Positions 53,747-62,515 of a stretch of DNA of 64,000 nucleotides are shown here, in pieces. Position numbers and translations under genes: made by a program. The DNA comes from Metabacillus bambusae (lineage in GTDB: Bacteria; Bacillota; Bacilli; Bacillales; Bacillaceae), in the NCBI RefSeq assembly GCF_017497975.1, contig NZ_JAGDEL010000001.1, positions 124,001-188,000 on the forward strand, given 5' to 3'. Positions within the stretch are counted from its first letter, which is position 1. Each line of letters begins with the position of its first letter. The notes beneath the pieces are model-generated. The model was not told the origin of the DNA and did not search any database. It saw only the letters and a list, made by a program, of their open reading frames with translations.

Positions 53747-56029
53747 CTACCAACCTTTCTTGTCTTTAATAACCCTAACCCCATATACTCCTCCAGCAAC
53801 TTTACCTTCCTCTGAAGCAAACTTCACTTCTACTTTTTCCTTCCCATTCGTAAGTGTTAATGGAATGTCATAACAAATTTCAAATAGTTTACCTGGATTG
53901 TTCGCATGTAGTGTTTGATGGGCTACCTGTGAACCATCTATTAAAATATCAAATTCACGTGGATGTGCTTTCCCATCTTCGTGTAGTGATGCATCGTTTC
54001 CACTGTACGTAACTAGTAGATACACCGGTTTGTCAGGTAATACCGCCATTTCATAACTAAAAAATCCCTCATTAATGCTGTCCCTCCATCCGCGATTGAA
54101 AAGGTTTAAGAAACCCGATCTTGAGTTTTTCTTTTTAATTGAGTGGTCTACCTCTGGTTGTTGTTCATTCGGATTTACGACATCAACAGTAATGGCTCTT
54201 AGTCGATCAGCATCTTCCTTTTCTTTGTCAACGAACGTTTGATACGCTATTTCATCCATTATGTTCCAATACAAAGTATACCGCTGATGATGTAGCTTAT
54301 AAAATGGTATAAGTGTGACACTTCTATTTCCTGGTTGCCCAACAGCAGCTGTTTTAAATACTAACGGTTCTCCTTCAATAGGTTTAATCCACTTTGATAA
54401 ATCCTTTTCTCCAGTAATAAGGTCTGGTACTTCTATTAATGGATGATTGTTCAGTTTTAGATGGTCAGCTAATATATCTGTTTCAGGAAAATTCTCTGTT
54501 CCTAATGCTCCTGCCAATACGATCGGCCCATATAGAATTGCAGCTTTCTTTGGATCATTTTTAATTTTTGATAGGTGTAAATCCATTGGTAGCTGAATAT
54601 CGATCCGATCTCCTACATTCCATTGGCCCTTAATGGTTATATATCCATTTTTAGTGCAAGTGTAGCTCTCTTGTTCATTTACAGTAGCAATAACAGGACC
54701 TGATACCCAGTTTGGTACTCTTATATGAATGGTTAAGCTTTCATTTGTAGCACTTTCAAAAATAAGCTTCGTTTTATCTGACTCTGGAAAAGTCGTATCT
54801 TGTCTAAGTTTTACATTGTTATCTTCCAAGTGAATTTCTGAGGCAATAAATAAATTAATATATACTTCATCATGATCTTGATAATAAATATTCCTCGTAT
54901 ATCTTGCCGGGTTTTCCATTCCTGTGCCTGTACAGCACCAAAAGGATTCATCAGGTGTGCAGTAAACTTTAAAATGCCCTGGCTGTGTTGAGACAAAATA
55001 CGTTTTCATCCCAGAATCAGGATCCTGTGATGCAAGAATATGGTTATAGAGAGCTTTTTCATAGTAATCGATATATTCGCTTCTTTGAGACCAATGAAAT
55101 AGGTGTTCTGTAAGCTTTAGCATATTATAGGTATTACAAGTTTCTGTTGTTTGGATACCAAGCTCTTCCGTGTTTTCTGGACCAAAATGCTCATTTATAC
55201 TATTTCCGCCAATGACATAGGAGCGATGATTAGTGACCTGTGTCCAGAAATACACAGCTATCCTTTTAAAGGCTTCGTCACCTGTAATATCATATAGCTT
55301 TGCCGCTCCGATTACTTTAGGTATTTGTGTATTGGCATGCTTTCCTTGTAGCTCATCGTTTCCTTGAGCAAGTGGATCAAGCACCGCTTTATGACAAAAT
55401 CGAATCGCAAGATCCAAGTAATCTTGGTTGTGTGTAATGGTGTAGAGATCTGCCATCGCTTCATTCATTCCACCATGTTCACAAGTCAGCATTTTTTGAA
55501 ACTGCTCATCACAAAGCTGATCTGTTCCCTTTTTTGCCCAGTCTGCAAGCTTAATTACGACTTCAAGTGCTTTTTTATTTCCAGTTAACTGATACGTATC
55601 GATTAATCCAGCATAAATTTTGTGAATACTATACCATGGTACCCAACCACCACCTAGACTGAAGTTATCTACTTCAAAATCGCCTGTGAAAACTTTATCA
55701 AAGCAGGTTCTTGGAAATCCGCTTACATATCCATCTTCATCAAATGATTGTATATACTCAAGCTCATCTACAGCGTATTCTAGCTTCTCTTTTAAGTTTG
55801 CATCATGTGTTAATGAATACATCGTTGAGGCTGCTGATAGCCAATGACCGATTGAATGCCCACTAATTCCAGTTTTTTCCCAACCACCATACCTAGGTTT
55901 TTTTGGAATTTTTGAAGCAGCTTCATAGCATGATGCAGCAAGGCGATCCACATCTAGATAGATGAGATACTCCTTACCCTTTTCCTGTGAATCTTTGAAA
56001 AAACCGTCTAACAATTTTACATTTTTCAT
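53747..56029 (-). CDS. GH127-family beta-L-arabinofuranosidase (DUF1680)
   Basis: Cytosolic glycoside hydrolase (760 aa) with no signal peptide, expected to remove beta-linked L-arabinofuranose from short oligosaccharides after import. The (alpha/alpha)6 catalytic domain fills residues 1-430. The zinc-cysteine centre of the family is visible: TETC (Glu296, Cys298) and SFWCCTGTGMENP (Cys365, Cys366). Beta-sandwich domains follow. ATG 56029 is preferred because GGAGG lies 8 nt upstream; an ATG two codons earlier overlaps that site. It is divergent from an AraC-type regulator. Confidence 0.9.
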   Translation of the reverse strand: MKNVKLLDGFFKDSQEKGKEYLIYLDVDRLAASCYEAASKIPKKPRYGGWEKTGISGHSIGHWLSAASTMYSLTHDANLKEKLEYAVDELEYIQSFDEDGYVSGFPRTCFDKVFTGDFEVDNFSLGGGWVPWYSIHKIYAGLIDTYQLTGNKKALEVVIKLADWAKKGTDQLCDEQFQKMLTCEHGGMNEAMADLYTITHNQDYLDLAIRFCHKAVLDPLAQGNDELQGKHANTQIPKVIGAAKLYDITGDEAFKRIAVYFWTQVTNHRSYVIGGNSINEHFGPENTEELGIQTTETCNTYNMLKLTEHLFHWSQRSEYIDYYEKALYNHILASQDPDSGMKTYFVSTQPGHFKVYCTPDESFWCCTGTGMENPARYTRNIYYQDHDEVYINLFIASEIHLEDNNVKLRQDTTFPESDKTKLIFESATNESLTIHIRVPNWVSGPVIATVNEQESYTCTKNGYITIKGQWNVGDRIDIQLPMDLHLSKIKNDPKKAAILYGPIVLAGALGTENFPETDILADHLKLNNHPLIEVPDLITGEKDLSKWIKPIEGEPLVFKTAAVGQPGNRSVTLIPFYKLHHQRYTLYWNIMDEIAYQTFVDKEKEDADRLRAITVDVVNPNEQQPEVDHSIKKKNSRSGFLNLFNRGWRDSINEGFFSYEMAVLPDKPVYLLVTYSGNDASLHEDGKAHPREFDILIDGSQVAHQTLHANNPGKLFEICYDIPLTLTNGKEKVEVKFASEEGKVAGGVYGVRVIKDKKGW

Positions 56030-56181
56030 ATACATTTCCTCCTTGTTCTACACAAGTTGTGATAGTTCTATTATGAATAATGATAGATGTAAAACGGAAT
56101 TCACAATACAGCATAATGCATATCTTTTTTTTGGATTTTCTGTGATAGAATAAAGAAAAAAGGACGAGGAGGGATAAAACG

Positions 56182-57054
56182 ATGCATGAAGTTACTTTGT
56201 TTTCAAACAGCCTGCCTCTTATTAGAGAAATTGGTCATATGTGGGATGATGAGGGAACAAGCGGACATCCCGATCGACTTATGGAAAACATACATGTTTT
56301 TGTTTATGTTAAAAAGGGGACGATTCAAGTTATTGAAGATGAAGTTGAGTATCAATTAAATGGAGGTTCATATCTTTTTCTCAGAAAAAATGTACCACAT
56401 TGGGGTAATACTTTATACTCTCCAGGTACGGAATGGTATTATATTCATTTTTATGATTCACTTCAACAGGAAAACATGGATGAAACCTCAGAATATTCAC
56501 ATTACCAGCAATCTTCATTGATCTTGGAGGCAACCTATCATTCTCATATAAAGCTGCCTAAGCAAGGTAAGGTTTTAAACCCAGAGTATACCGAACTACA
56601 TCTGAAAAAGCTTAATGAAGATTACATGTCACCTCATCCGATTCGTCCACTTTATTTAAGTGTGATGACCTATCAATTCTTCATCGATTTATATGCAAAT
56701 AGATTAGAAGAGTCCAAAAAGACAAAACAACATCGAATTGTCGGTAAAATGATTGAGCTTTTTAGTAACACAGCCTCAAAAAAATTGTCAAGTAAGGAGA
56801 TTGCAAGCATGCTCGGAATGAACTATGCATACTTATCTACTTTGTTTAAAAAAGAAACTGGTAAAAGCATTACCCAATTCCAGGATGAGCTCTTAATCGA
56901 AAAAGCCATTACGAAGTTAAAAAAAGAATCTGTCAATATTTCCGAAGTGAGTAATGCCTTAGGCTTTTCTAATCCATTTTATTTTAGTAGAGTGTTTAAA
57001 AAAGTAACAGGAGTCTCTCCAACTATTTACTTAAATCAAACTTATCGGAACTAA
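56182..57054 (+). CDS. AraC-family regulator with cupin sensor domain
   Basis: 290-aa sugar-responsive activator. Residues 1-150 form the AraC arabinose-binding-like cupin (MENIHVFVYVKKGTIQVIEDEVEYQLNGGSYLFL, VPHWGNTLYSPGTEWYYIHF). Residues 190-288 hold two helix-turn-helix motifs (SSKEIASMLGMNYAYLSTLFKKETG and NISEVSNALGFSNPFYFSRVFKKVTGVSP). GAGGAGGGATAAA precedes ATG. With 152 bp between divergent starts, the GH127 gene is the probable target and an arabinose-containing sugar the probable effector. Confidence 0.9.
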   Translation: MHEVTLFSNSLPLIREIGHMWDDEGTSGHPDRLMENIHVFVYVKKGTIQVIEDEVEYQLNGGSYLFLRKNVPHWGNTLYSPGTEWYYIHFYDSLQQENMDETSEYSHYQQSSLILEATYHSHIKLPKQGKVLNPEYTELHLKKLNEDYMSPHPIRPLYLSVMTYQFFIDLYANRLEESKKTKQHRIVGKMIELFSNTASKKLSSKEIASMLGMNYAYLSTLFKKETGKSITQFQDELLIEKAITKLKKESVNISEVSNALGFSNPFYFSRVFKKVTGVSPTIYLNQTYRN

Positions 57055-57098
57055 TGAAATAGACAAGTGACTAAAACTTTTCATTCCCATAAATAACA

Positions 57099-57132
57099 AA
57101 GCGAAGTAAGGATTCTCTCCATACTTCGCTTT
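57099..57132. terminator. Terminator after the AraC-type gene
   Basis: Perfect 11-bp stem AAAGCGAAGTA / TACTTCGCTTT between the regulator and the convergent chemoreceptor pseudogene; probably bidirectional. Confidence 0.85.
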
Positions 57133-57140
57133 CAAATCTC

Positions 57141-58337
57141 TTAAACTGTAAACTTTCGAATTAATAATTGAAGTTGTTCTGACATTTTTGCTAAATTTGT
57201 TGAAGATGTTTCAATCTCTTCCATGGATGCTAGCTGTTCCTCTGTTGCTGCTGAAACATTTTGGTTTCTTACTGCTGATTCTTCGGCAATCTCTTTCACA
57301 ATTTTAATAGAAGTTGCAACTTGAGAGGTACCTGAAGATAATTGATTGATCGCTCCTGTTACATCATTAATTTGTAATACGACTTCTTTAATTGAGTCTT
57401 CTATTTTTTCGAAAGATTTACCTGCTTCTTCAACCACAGTAAGTCCTGCATCAACTTCCTTAGTTGTTGAATTCATAGAATGGATTGTTTGATTTGTATC
57501 GTTCTGTATGACAGCAATTAAATTAGTAATCTGTTTAGCTGAAGAAGCAGATTGTTCGGCTAGCTTTCGTACTTCATCAGCAACGACAGCAAATCCTTTC
57601 CCATGTTCGCCCGCCCTTGCAGCTTCAATTGCAGCATTTAAAGCCAATAGATTTGTTTGTGCAGCAATTGCAGTAATCACTTCATTGATTCTGCCAATTT
57701 CTATTGAACGTTCACTGAGTCCGTTAATTGCACTGCCAAGCCCTGTCACATTATCATTAATTAAATTCAGTTGACGCTTTACTTTATCTATTGATTTCTT
57801 ACCATCTACTGACATTTCAGAAGTTTGGTTGGCGCTTATTGACATGTAATCAGCATTTTTTGTAATCTGCTCCGAATAACTTGTAATCTCATTTATAGCC
57901 TGATTGCTGTTTAATCCTCCTTACTGTCATCATATCTGGAATTGTTCTGTCTATTTTTATAGGACTATTTATAACAAGAATCATTGTGAAGCCAATGAAA
58001 CAAATACAATTGCTAATGGAACAAGCGGAAAATGGTGACTTTACAATTAGTGGGAGCTATAATTCGAAAGATGAAATAGGTCAGCTTGTACGATCCTTTA
58101 ATAATATGATCCAGGGATTAAAAGGTATTATAAAAACAGTGAGTGAAACATCTGAATTGGTTGCCGCTTCTTCTGAAGAATTGAGTGCTAGTGCAGAGCA
58201 AAACAGTCGTGCAAGTGAGCACATATCATCTACTATTCAAGAATTAGCTGAAGGGTCAGACCATCAAGTTCGAAGTGTTAAATGATAATTAATACTAATA
58301 ATTTTGTGCTAATTTTCATGTTGTATAACATTTTCAT
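57141..58337. pseudogene. Chemoreceptor (MCP) gene destroyed by inversion and deletion
   Basis: Three pieces of one receptor. Minus strand 58337 downward: AAAAGGAGAA site, then MKMLYNMKISTKLLVLIII, the receptor N terminus and start of TM1. Plus strand about 57918-58284: TM2 (VIISGIVLSIFIGLFITRIIV), HAMP (KPMKQIQLLMEQAENGDFTIS) and the start of the signalling helix ending SDHQVRSVK. Minus strand about 57912-57141: continuation [15 protein letters not shown] and the signalling tip [26 protein letters not shown]. So a segment of about 370 bp is inverted and the extracellular sensor between TM1 and TM2 has been lost. Confidence 0.85.
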
Positions 58338-58422
58338 CCAATAGATTCTCCTTTTCACTAATCTACAAGTTATATCGGATGTTTTTACCTTTTCTAAAGT
58401 TTTCATTCGAATATTTTAAATA

Positions 58423-58803
58423 CTATGAAGTTTTTATCGTATTTATTTTACAGAAGAAATAATAATATTTATAACCAACGATTAAAATTAATAGCACCCT
58501 AATCAGAAAGTTATCTAATAAAATAAAAGGAATCGCAATCATACAATCAGCAAAAAACAAAATTGTCATTTTCTGTCTTTTTGTCATTGCCCTATTTTTA
58601 ACAAACTCTTCCAAATGCTTCTTGTATAGATTCGTGCCTTTAAACCAAACTTCAAACTTTTTAGACCCTCTGACAAAACATACCGAGGCTAAAAGTAATA
58701 ATGGAGTTGTTGGCAATAACGGTAAAATAATTCCAAACATCCCTAATCCCAAGAAAATAAAACCAAAGATGATATAGATATAATTTTTTATTCTTATGAT
58801 CAT
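58423..58803 (-). CDS. DUF454 (YbaN-like) small membrane protein
   Basis: 126-aa inner-membrane protein of the DUF454/YbaN family, function unknown. Two N-terminal hydrophobic segments with the family signature GFIFLGLGMFGIILPLLPTTPLLLLASVCFVRGSKKFEVW, a basic loop (KNRAMTKRQKM), and two C-terminal segments. ATG 58803 follows GAGGAAAGTG; an ATG eight codons earlier lies before that site. Monocistronic. Confidence 0.85.
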   Translation of the reverse strand: MIIRIKNYIYIIFGFIFLGLGMFGIILPLLPTTPLLLLASVCFVRGSKKFEVWFKGTNLYKKHLEEFVKNRAMTKRQKMTILFFADCMIAIPFILLDNFLIRVLLILIVGYKYYYFFCKINTIKTS

Positions 58804-58974
58804 TTTCACTTTCCTCTTTCTATCCAACGTATACTCTACCTTTTATCCTATCATATCACGTTTTTTATGAGCTTACGTAGGAGGCAAATTAATATTCTTC
58901 ACGACCTAGTTACTTGTCCTGTTCGACATATGATATAGTAAAAAGGATCACAAGAATGAAGGGAGTTTTAATAA

Positions 58975-59325
58975 ATGACTAATCATGATGTACATAATAC
59001 ATTACCACCAAAGACATGCTCGGTTGACCGACTTGTAACGATGGAGGAAGATGTAAACAAGGTACTTGAAGGCAAGAAAACAGCGACACGCCGTAATGGT
59101 AGATATGCGGACGTTGGAGAAATTATGGAGCTAAAGGATAAGAAATTCAAAGTAGATCGCGTGTATTCTCAATCTTTAGGCGAATTAACTGATGAGCATG
59201 CAAAACAGGAAGGCTTTGATACTGTAGAAGAATATAAGCAATCTATTTTATCTTATCATCCAGGTATGCCTTGGCTTCCGCAAATGAGAGTTTGGGTGCA
59301 TGAGTTTAGCCCAGTTAGTGAGTAA
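58975..59325 (+). CDS. ASCH-domain-like protein
   Basis: 116-aa soluble protein. The region GKKTATRRNGRYADVGEIMELKDKKFKVDRVYSQSLGELTDEHAKQEGF fits the ASCH (PUA-like beta-barrel) pattern, with a basic strand, a small barrel, and an acidic helix, as in proteins proposed to bind or modify RNA. The N terminus (MTNHDVHNTLPPKTCSVDRLV) is short and polar. AAGGGAGTT precedes ATG. A membrane-protein gene follows after 12 bp, probably in the same transcript. Biochemical role unknown. Confidence 0.75.
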   Translation: MTNHDVHNTLPPKTCSVDRLVTMEEDVNKVLEGKKTATRRNGRYADVGEIMELKDKKFKVDRVYSQSLGELTDEHAKQEGFDTVEEYKQSILSYHPGMPWLPQMRVWVHEFSPVSE

Positions 59326-59337
59326 CACTCCGAAGGA

Positions 59338-59781
59338 ATGAATTACATACTATATAAAATTGTCATTTATATTCATGTTATTAGTGTCATTGCTTCTATC
59401 GGTCCATTTTTTATTCTTTTGCCGCTTGTTAAAAAATTGAAGGCGGCAAGAGAATCTGAATTAACTATTTACCTGGATACATTTCGTTTTGTTGTCCGAC
59501 TATCAAAGCATTCAGGTCATGTATTAGTTGGTTCAGGAGCTTTGCTTGTTTTGTCTGGTCCTTGGACTTGGGGAACACCATGGATCGTAATGACGCTAAT
59601 TATCCTTTTTTGTTCACTATTCTTTCTAGCTCGTGCGTTTTCACCGACACTTCAAAGGTTTCATGAAGATGAGCAAAGTAAAGAAGAGCTCGCCTCTAAA
59701 CTAAACCGCACGATTTGGACTTATATTATTCTCTTAATGGCGATGCTATGGTTTATGGTTGTGAAGCCTACTTTATGGTAA
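59338..59781 (+). CDS. Four-helix membrane protein (DUF2269-like)
   Basis: 147-aa integral membrane protein with four hydrophobic segments (residues about 5-28, 55-75, 80-98, 125-143). Conserved-looking histidines in IYIHVISVIASIGPFF and SKHSGHVLVGSGALL recall DUF2269/haem-containing quinol-type small membrane proteins, but the assignment is tentative. The ribosome binding site GAAGGA directly touches ATG, so initiation may depend on coupling to the gene 12 bp upstream. A strong terminator follows. Confidence 0.72.
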   Translation: MNYILYKIVIYIHVISVIASIGPFFILLPLVKKLKAARESELTIYLDTFRFVVRLSKHSGHVLVGSGALLVLSGPWTWGTPWIVMTLIILFCSLFFLARAFSPTLQRFHEDEQSKEELASKLNRTIWTYIILLMAMLWFMVVKPTLW

Positions 59782-59803
59782 TACGATTATTGGAAAAGAA
59801 CGT

Positions 59804-59841
59804 AAGGAAAAACCTTGTTGAATCTGACAAGGTTTTTCCTT
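59804..59841 (+). terminator. Terminator after the four-helix membrane protein
   Basis: AAGGAAAAACCTTGT / ACAAGGTTTTTCCTT perfect 15-bp stem with an 8-nt loop. Confidence 0.9.
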
Positions 59842-60106
59842 GTGGACATCTCATTGTTTATATATATGTTTTAACGTTTTTCCTTAATAATAGTCCCCAT
59901 GATAGAGGAATAAAACATATTGTTAAGAAAATAACTCTTTCACATGCCAACTAGTAATTTTAGTAGTGTGAAAATATTTAAAATTAAGATTTTTTCGACT
60001 TTGGACAATATTATAATTTCTATGTTAGGATAATTATCTGTGATCTTTTATTTACATGACCGGTAGGAAATTGCTGGTAAGAAGTTTTGCTTTATAGGAG
60101 GATATT

Positions 60107-61426
60107 ATGAATAAAAAAATGTCCGGTAAGGAGACAATCGTTATCGGCTTAATGCTTTTTGCACTATTTTTTGGAGCAGGTAATATGATTTTCCCACCTG
60201 CATTAGGTCAACAAGCAGGTGAACATGTATGGAGTGCTATCAGTGGATTTTTAATTACAGGTGTTGGTCTTCCTTTTCTAGGTATACTAGCAATTGCTTT
60301 AACAGGCAGTGATGTCCAAACATTAGGTGAAAAGGTACATCCAAAATTCGGTATCACCTTTGCAATTGTTTTATATTTAACAATTGGACCGTTATTTGGG
60401 ATTCCTCGAACTGGAACAGTTGCCTATGAAATTGGAATTACACCATTTTTACCTAGTTCATTTAATAATAGTTGGGTTTCATTACTTGTTTATACGATTC
60501 TCTTTTTTGGAATCACATTTTGGTTAGCTTTAAACCCAAGCAAGCTTATTGATCGAATTGGAAAAATCCTCACTCCCGCTTTAATACTAATTCTAATCTT
60601 ATTGTCTGGAAAAGCACTGCTTACACCAATGGGGGGTTTAGAAGCTCCTACAGGTGATTATTTGGAAGGAGCATTTTTCAAAGGATTTTTAGAAGGGTAC
60701 TTAACGATGGATACGTTAAGTGCATTAGTATTTGGGATTGTCATTATTTCTGCAGTAAAAGAACGTGGTATCGTAACACGAAAAGAAATAACAAAAGTCT
60801 CATTAAAAGCAGGTATCATTGCAGCAATTGGTTTAATCTTTGTCTATATTTCACTCTCATATATCGGGGCAACAAGTGTCTCTTCTCTTGGCTACTCAGA
60901 AAATGGCGGTGTAATATTGTCTGGTGCTGCTAGTACTCTATTTGGTTCTTTAGGAAATGTTGTCCTAGGATTAGCAATAACTTTCGCATGCTTAACAACA
61001 AGCGTTGGTTTAGTTTCAGCATGCGGGAATTACTTATCAAAGGTTTTTCCTACCATTTCATATCAAAAAGTAATTTTGATTATTACCATTTTTAGCACTT
61101 GTATTGCAAATTTTGGCTTATCACAACTTATTTCATTTTCAGTTCCACTGTTAGTTACGATTTATCCCTTAGCGATCGTTCTAATACTATTGTCTTTCAT
61201 TGACATTGCTTTTGGAATAAAATCAATTGTCTATATTATTAGTTTATCTGCTACAGTTATTTTTAGTATTGTCGATGGACTAAATGCAGCTAATCTAAAT
61301 TTATCGGTAATGAATGACTGGCTTTCCTATATCCCTCTTTTCAACATAGGTATGGGATGGTTGGTTCCTGCGATTTTGGGAGCTATTATTGGATACATTA
61401 TTTCTAATTTCCAGACAGAAAAATAA
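60107..61426 (+). CDS. brnQ: Branched-chain amino acid transporter
   Basis: Sodium-coupled importer (439 aa) for leucine, isoleucine and valine, LIVCS family, with twelve segments. Signature stretches: IVIGLMLFALFFGAGNMIFPPALGQQAG at the start, FGIPRTGTVAYEIG, and SACGNYLSKVFP. AGGAGGATATT precedes ATG. Monocistronic with its own terminator. No T-box or CodY-specific leader could be recognised in the 150 bp upstream, although CodY control would be usual. Confidence 0.93.
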   Translation: MNKKMSGKETIVIGLMLFALFFGAGNMIFPPALGQQAGEHVWSAISGFLITGVGLPFLGILAIALTGSDVQTLGEKVHPKFGITFAIVLYLTIGPLFGIPRTGTVAYEIGITPFLPSSFNNSWVSLLVYTILFFGITFWLALNPSKLIDRIGKILTPALILILILLSGKALLTPMGGLEAPTGDYLEGAFFKGFLEGYLTMDTLSALVFGIVIISAVKERGIVTRKEITKVSLKAGIIAAIGLIFVYISLSYIGATSVSSLGYSENGGVILSGAASTLFGSLGNVVLGLAITFACLTTSVGLVSACGNYLSKVFPTISYQKVILIITIFSTCIANFGLSQLISFSVPLLVTIYPLAIVLILLSFIDIAFGIKSIVYIISLSATVIFSIVDGLNAANLNLSVMNDWLSYIPLFNIGMGWLVPAILGAIIGYIISNFQTEK

Positions 61427-61469
61427 GTGGTGTTAAAAACCGGTTACTAGATATTAAAATATACACTTA

Positions 61470-61500
61470 AAGAAAACACTTGAAGTCAAGTGTTTTCTTT
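61470..61500 (+). terminator. Terminator after brnQ
   Basis: AAGAAAACACTTGA / TCAAGTGTTTTCTT stem with a tiny loop, T-rich end, 44 bp beyond the stop codon. Confidence 0.9.
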
Positions 61501-61548
61501 CTTATACAACAACAGTCTAATTTTAGAAGATAATATAAAATATTCTAC

Positions 61549-62463
61549 TTATTTTATGTTAGCTTTTTCATGTTCAAATAGACCAAGAAAAACATCAACA
61601 ATGTCGGGGTCGAATTGTGTCCCTTTATTTTTACGAATCTCATTAAGAGTATAATCTAAATCAAGCTCGTCTCTATAAACACGTTTTGAAGTCATCGCAT
61701 CAAAAGTATCTGCAACAGCAATTATTCGCGCGACTAACGGTATTTGCTTTCCTTTCAATCCTTTTGGATAACCTTTACCATCAAATCTTTCATGATGATA
61801 TAGAACAATATCTAAAACGCCATTTTCACTAAAGCTTGCAACATGCTTTATTATTTCATATCCAATGGTTGGGTGAGTTTTAATAAAATGATATTCATCA
61901 TTTGTTAATTTCCCAGGCTTAGTCAATATATGTTCAGGAATACCAATTTTTCCAATATCGTGGAGTAACGCTCCTATATGAATAATATTGCAAAGGTTTT
62001 TAGACAACTTCTTTTTTTTTGCAATCTTCACAGCATATTTTGCTACGTTTTCAGAATGGTGTAATGTATATGAATCCCTGGAATCCAATGCATTAGCAAG
62101 TACTTTCGTTAATTCTATATTATCTTCTCTAACCTTTTGAACATTTTTCATTAACCACACTGAGATAATTGTGATGATAAAATATGTAAAAAAGTAAAAT
62201 AAAAAAGTTACTCCAGTAGCTGTTGCATCAGGTATTAGAAAAAACCTACAAGCTACTACTAAAGCAGTAAAGAAAATTAGAAACCAAGCTGGCTGATTAT
62301 AGAAACCAATACCTAAAAAGATGACAGAAACAATATATAAAATATAAACATTACTATCGTCTTGAAACATAAAATTTAATACTACACTAATAATCAAAAG
62401 AATAAAAAAGCAGTATTGAAAATAAGTATGATTAGTTAACAAACGATTATATTTATTAAACAT
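61549..62463 (-). CDS. HD-GYP cyclic-di-GMP phosphodiesterase, membrane bound
   Basis: 304-aa protein. Five to six N-terminal hydrophobic segments (residues about 15-115) form a small membrane sensor, followed by an HD-GYP domain: RDSYTLHHSENVAKY, HDIGKIGIPEHILTKPGKL, HPTIGYEII, and the HHERFDGKGYPKGL loop that carries GYP. It should hydrolyse cyclic-di-GMP. ATG 62463 follows CGGAGGAACT. It lies 52 bp after the GGDEF gene on the same strand, so enzymes for making and breaking the same messenger are probably co-expressed. Confidence 0.92.
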   Translation of the reverse strand: MFNKYNRLLTNHTYFQYCFFILLIISVVLNFMFQDDSNVYILYIVSVIFLGIGFYNQPAWFLIFFTALVVACRFFLIPDATATGVTFLFYFFTYFIITIISVWLMKNVQKVREDNIELTKVLANALDSRDSYTLHHSENVAKYAVKIAKKKKLSKNLCNIIHIGALLHDIGKIGIPEHILTKPGKLTNDEYHFIKTHPTIGYEIIKHVASFSENGVLDIVLYHHERFDGKGYPKGLKGKQIPLVARIIAVADTFDAMTSKRVYRDELDLDYTLNEIRKNKGTQFDPDIVDVFLGLFEHEKANIK

Positions 62464-62515
62464 AGTTCCTCCGATTAATTTGTAATCCCGAGATATCAAA
62501 ATAACGTCAGATACT

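Noticed and set aside
57905-58290. Site-specific invertible switch in the chemoreceptor locus
   Set aside because: Only about 5 bp of inverted sequence (TTTAA/TTAAA) at the breakpoints, no recombinase nearby, and the sensor domain is missing in either orientation.
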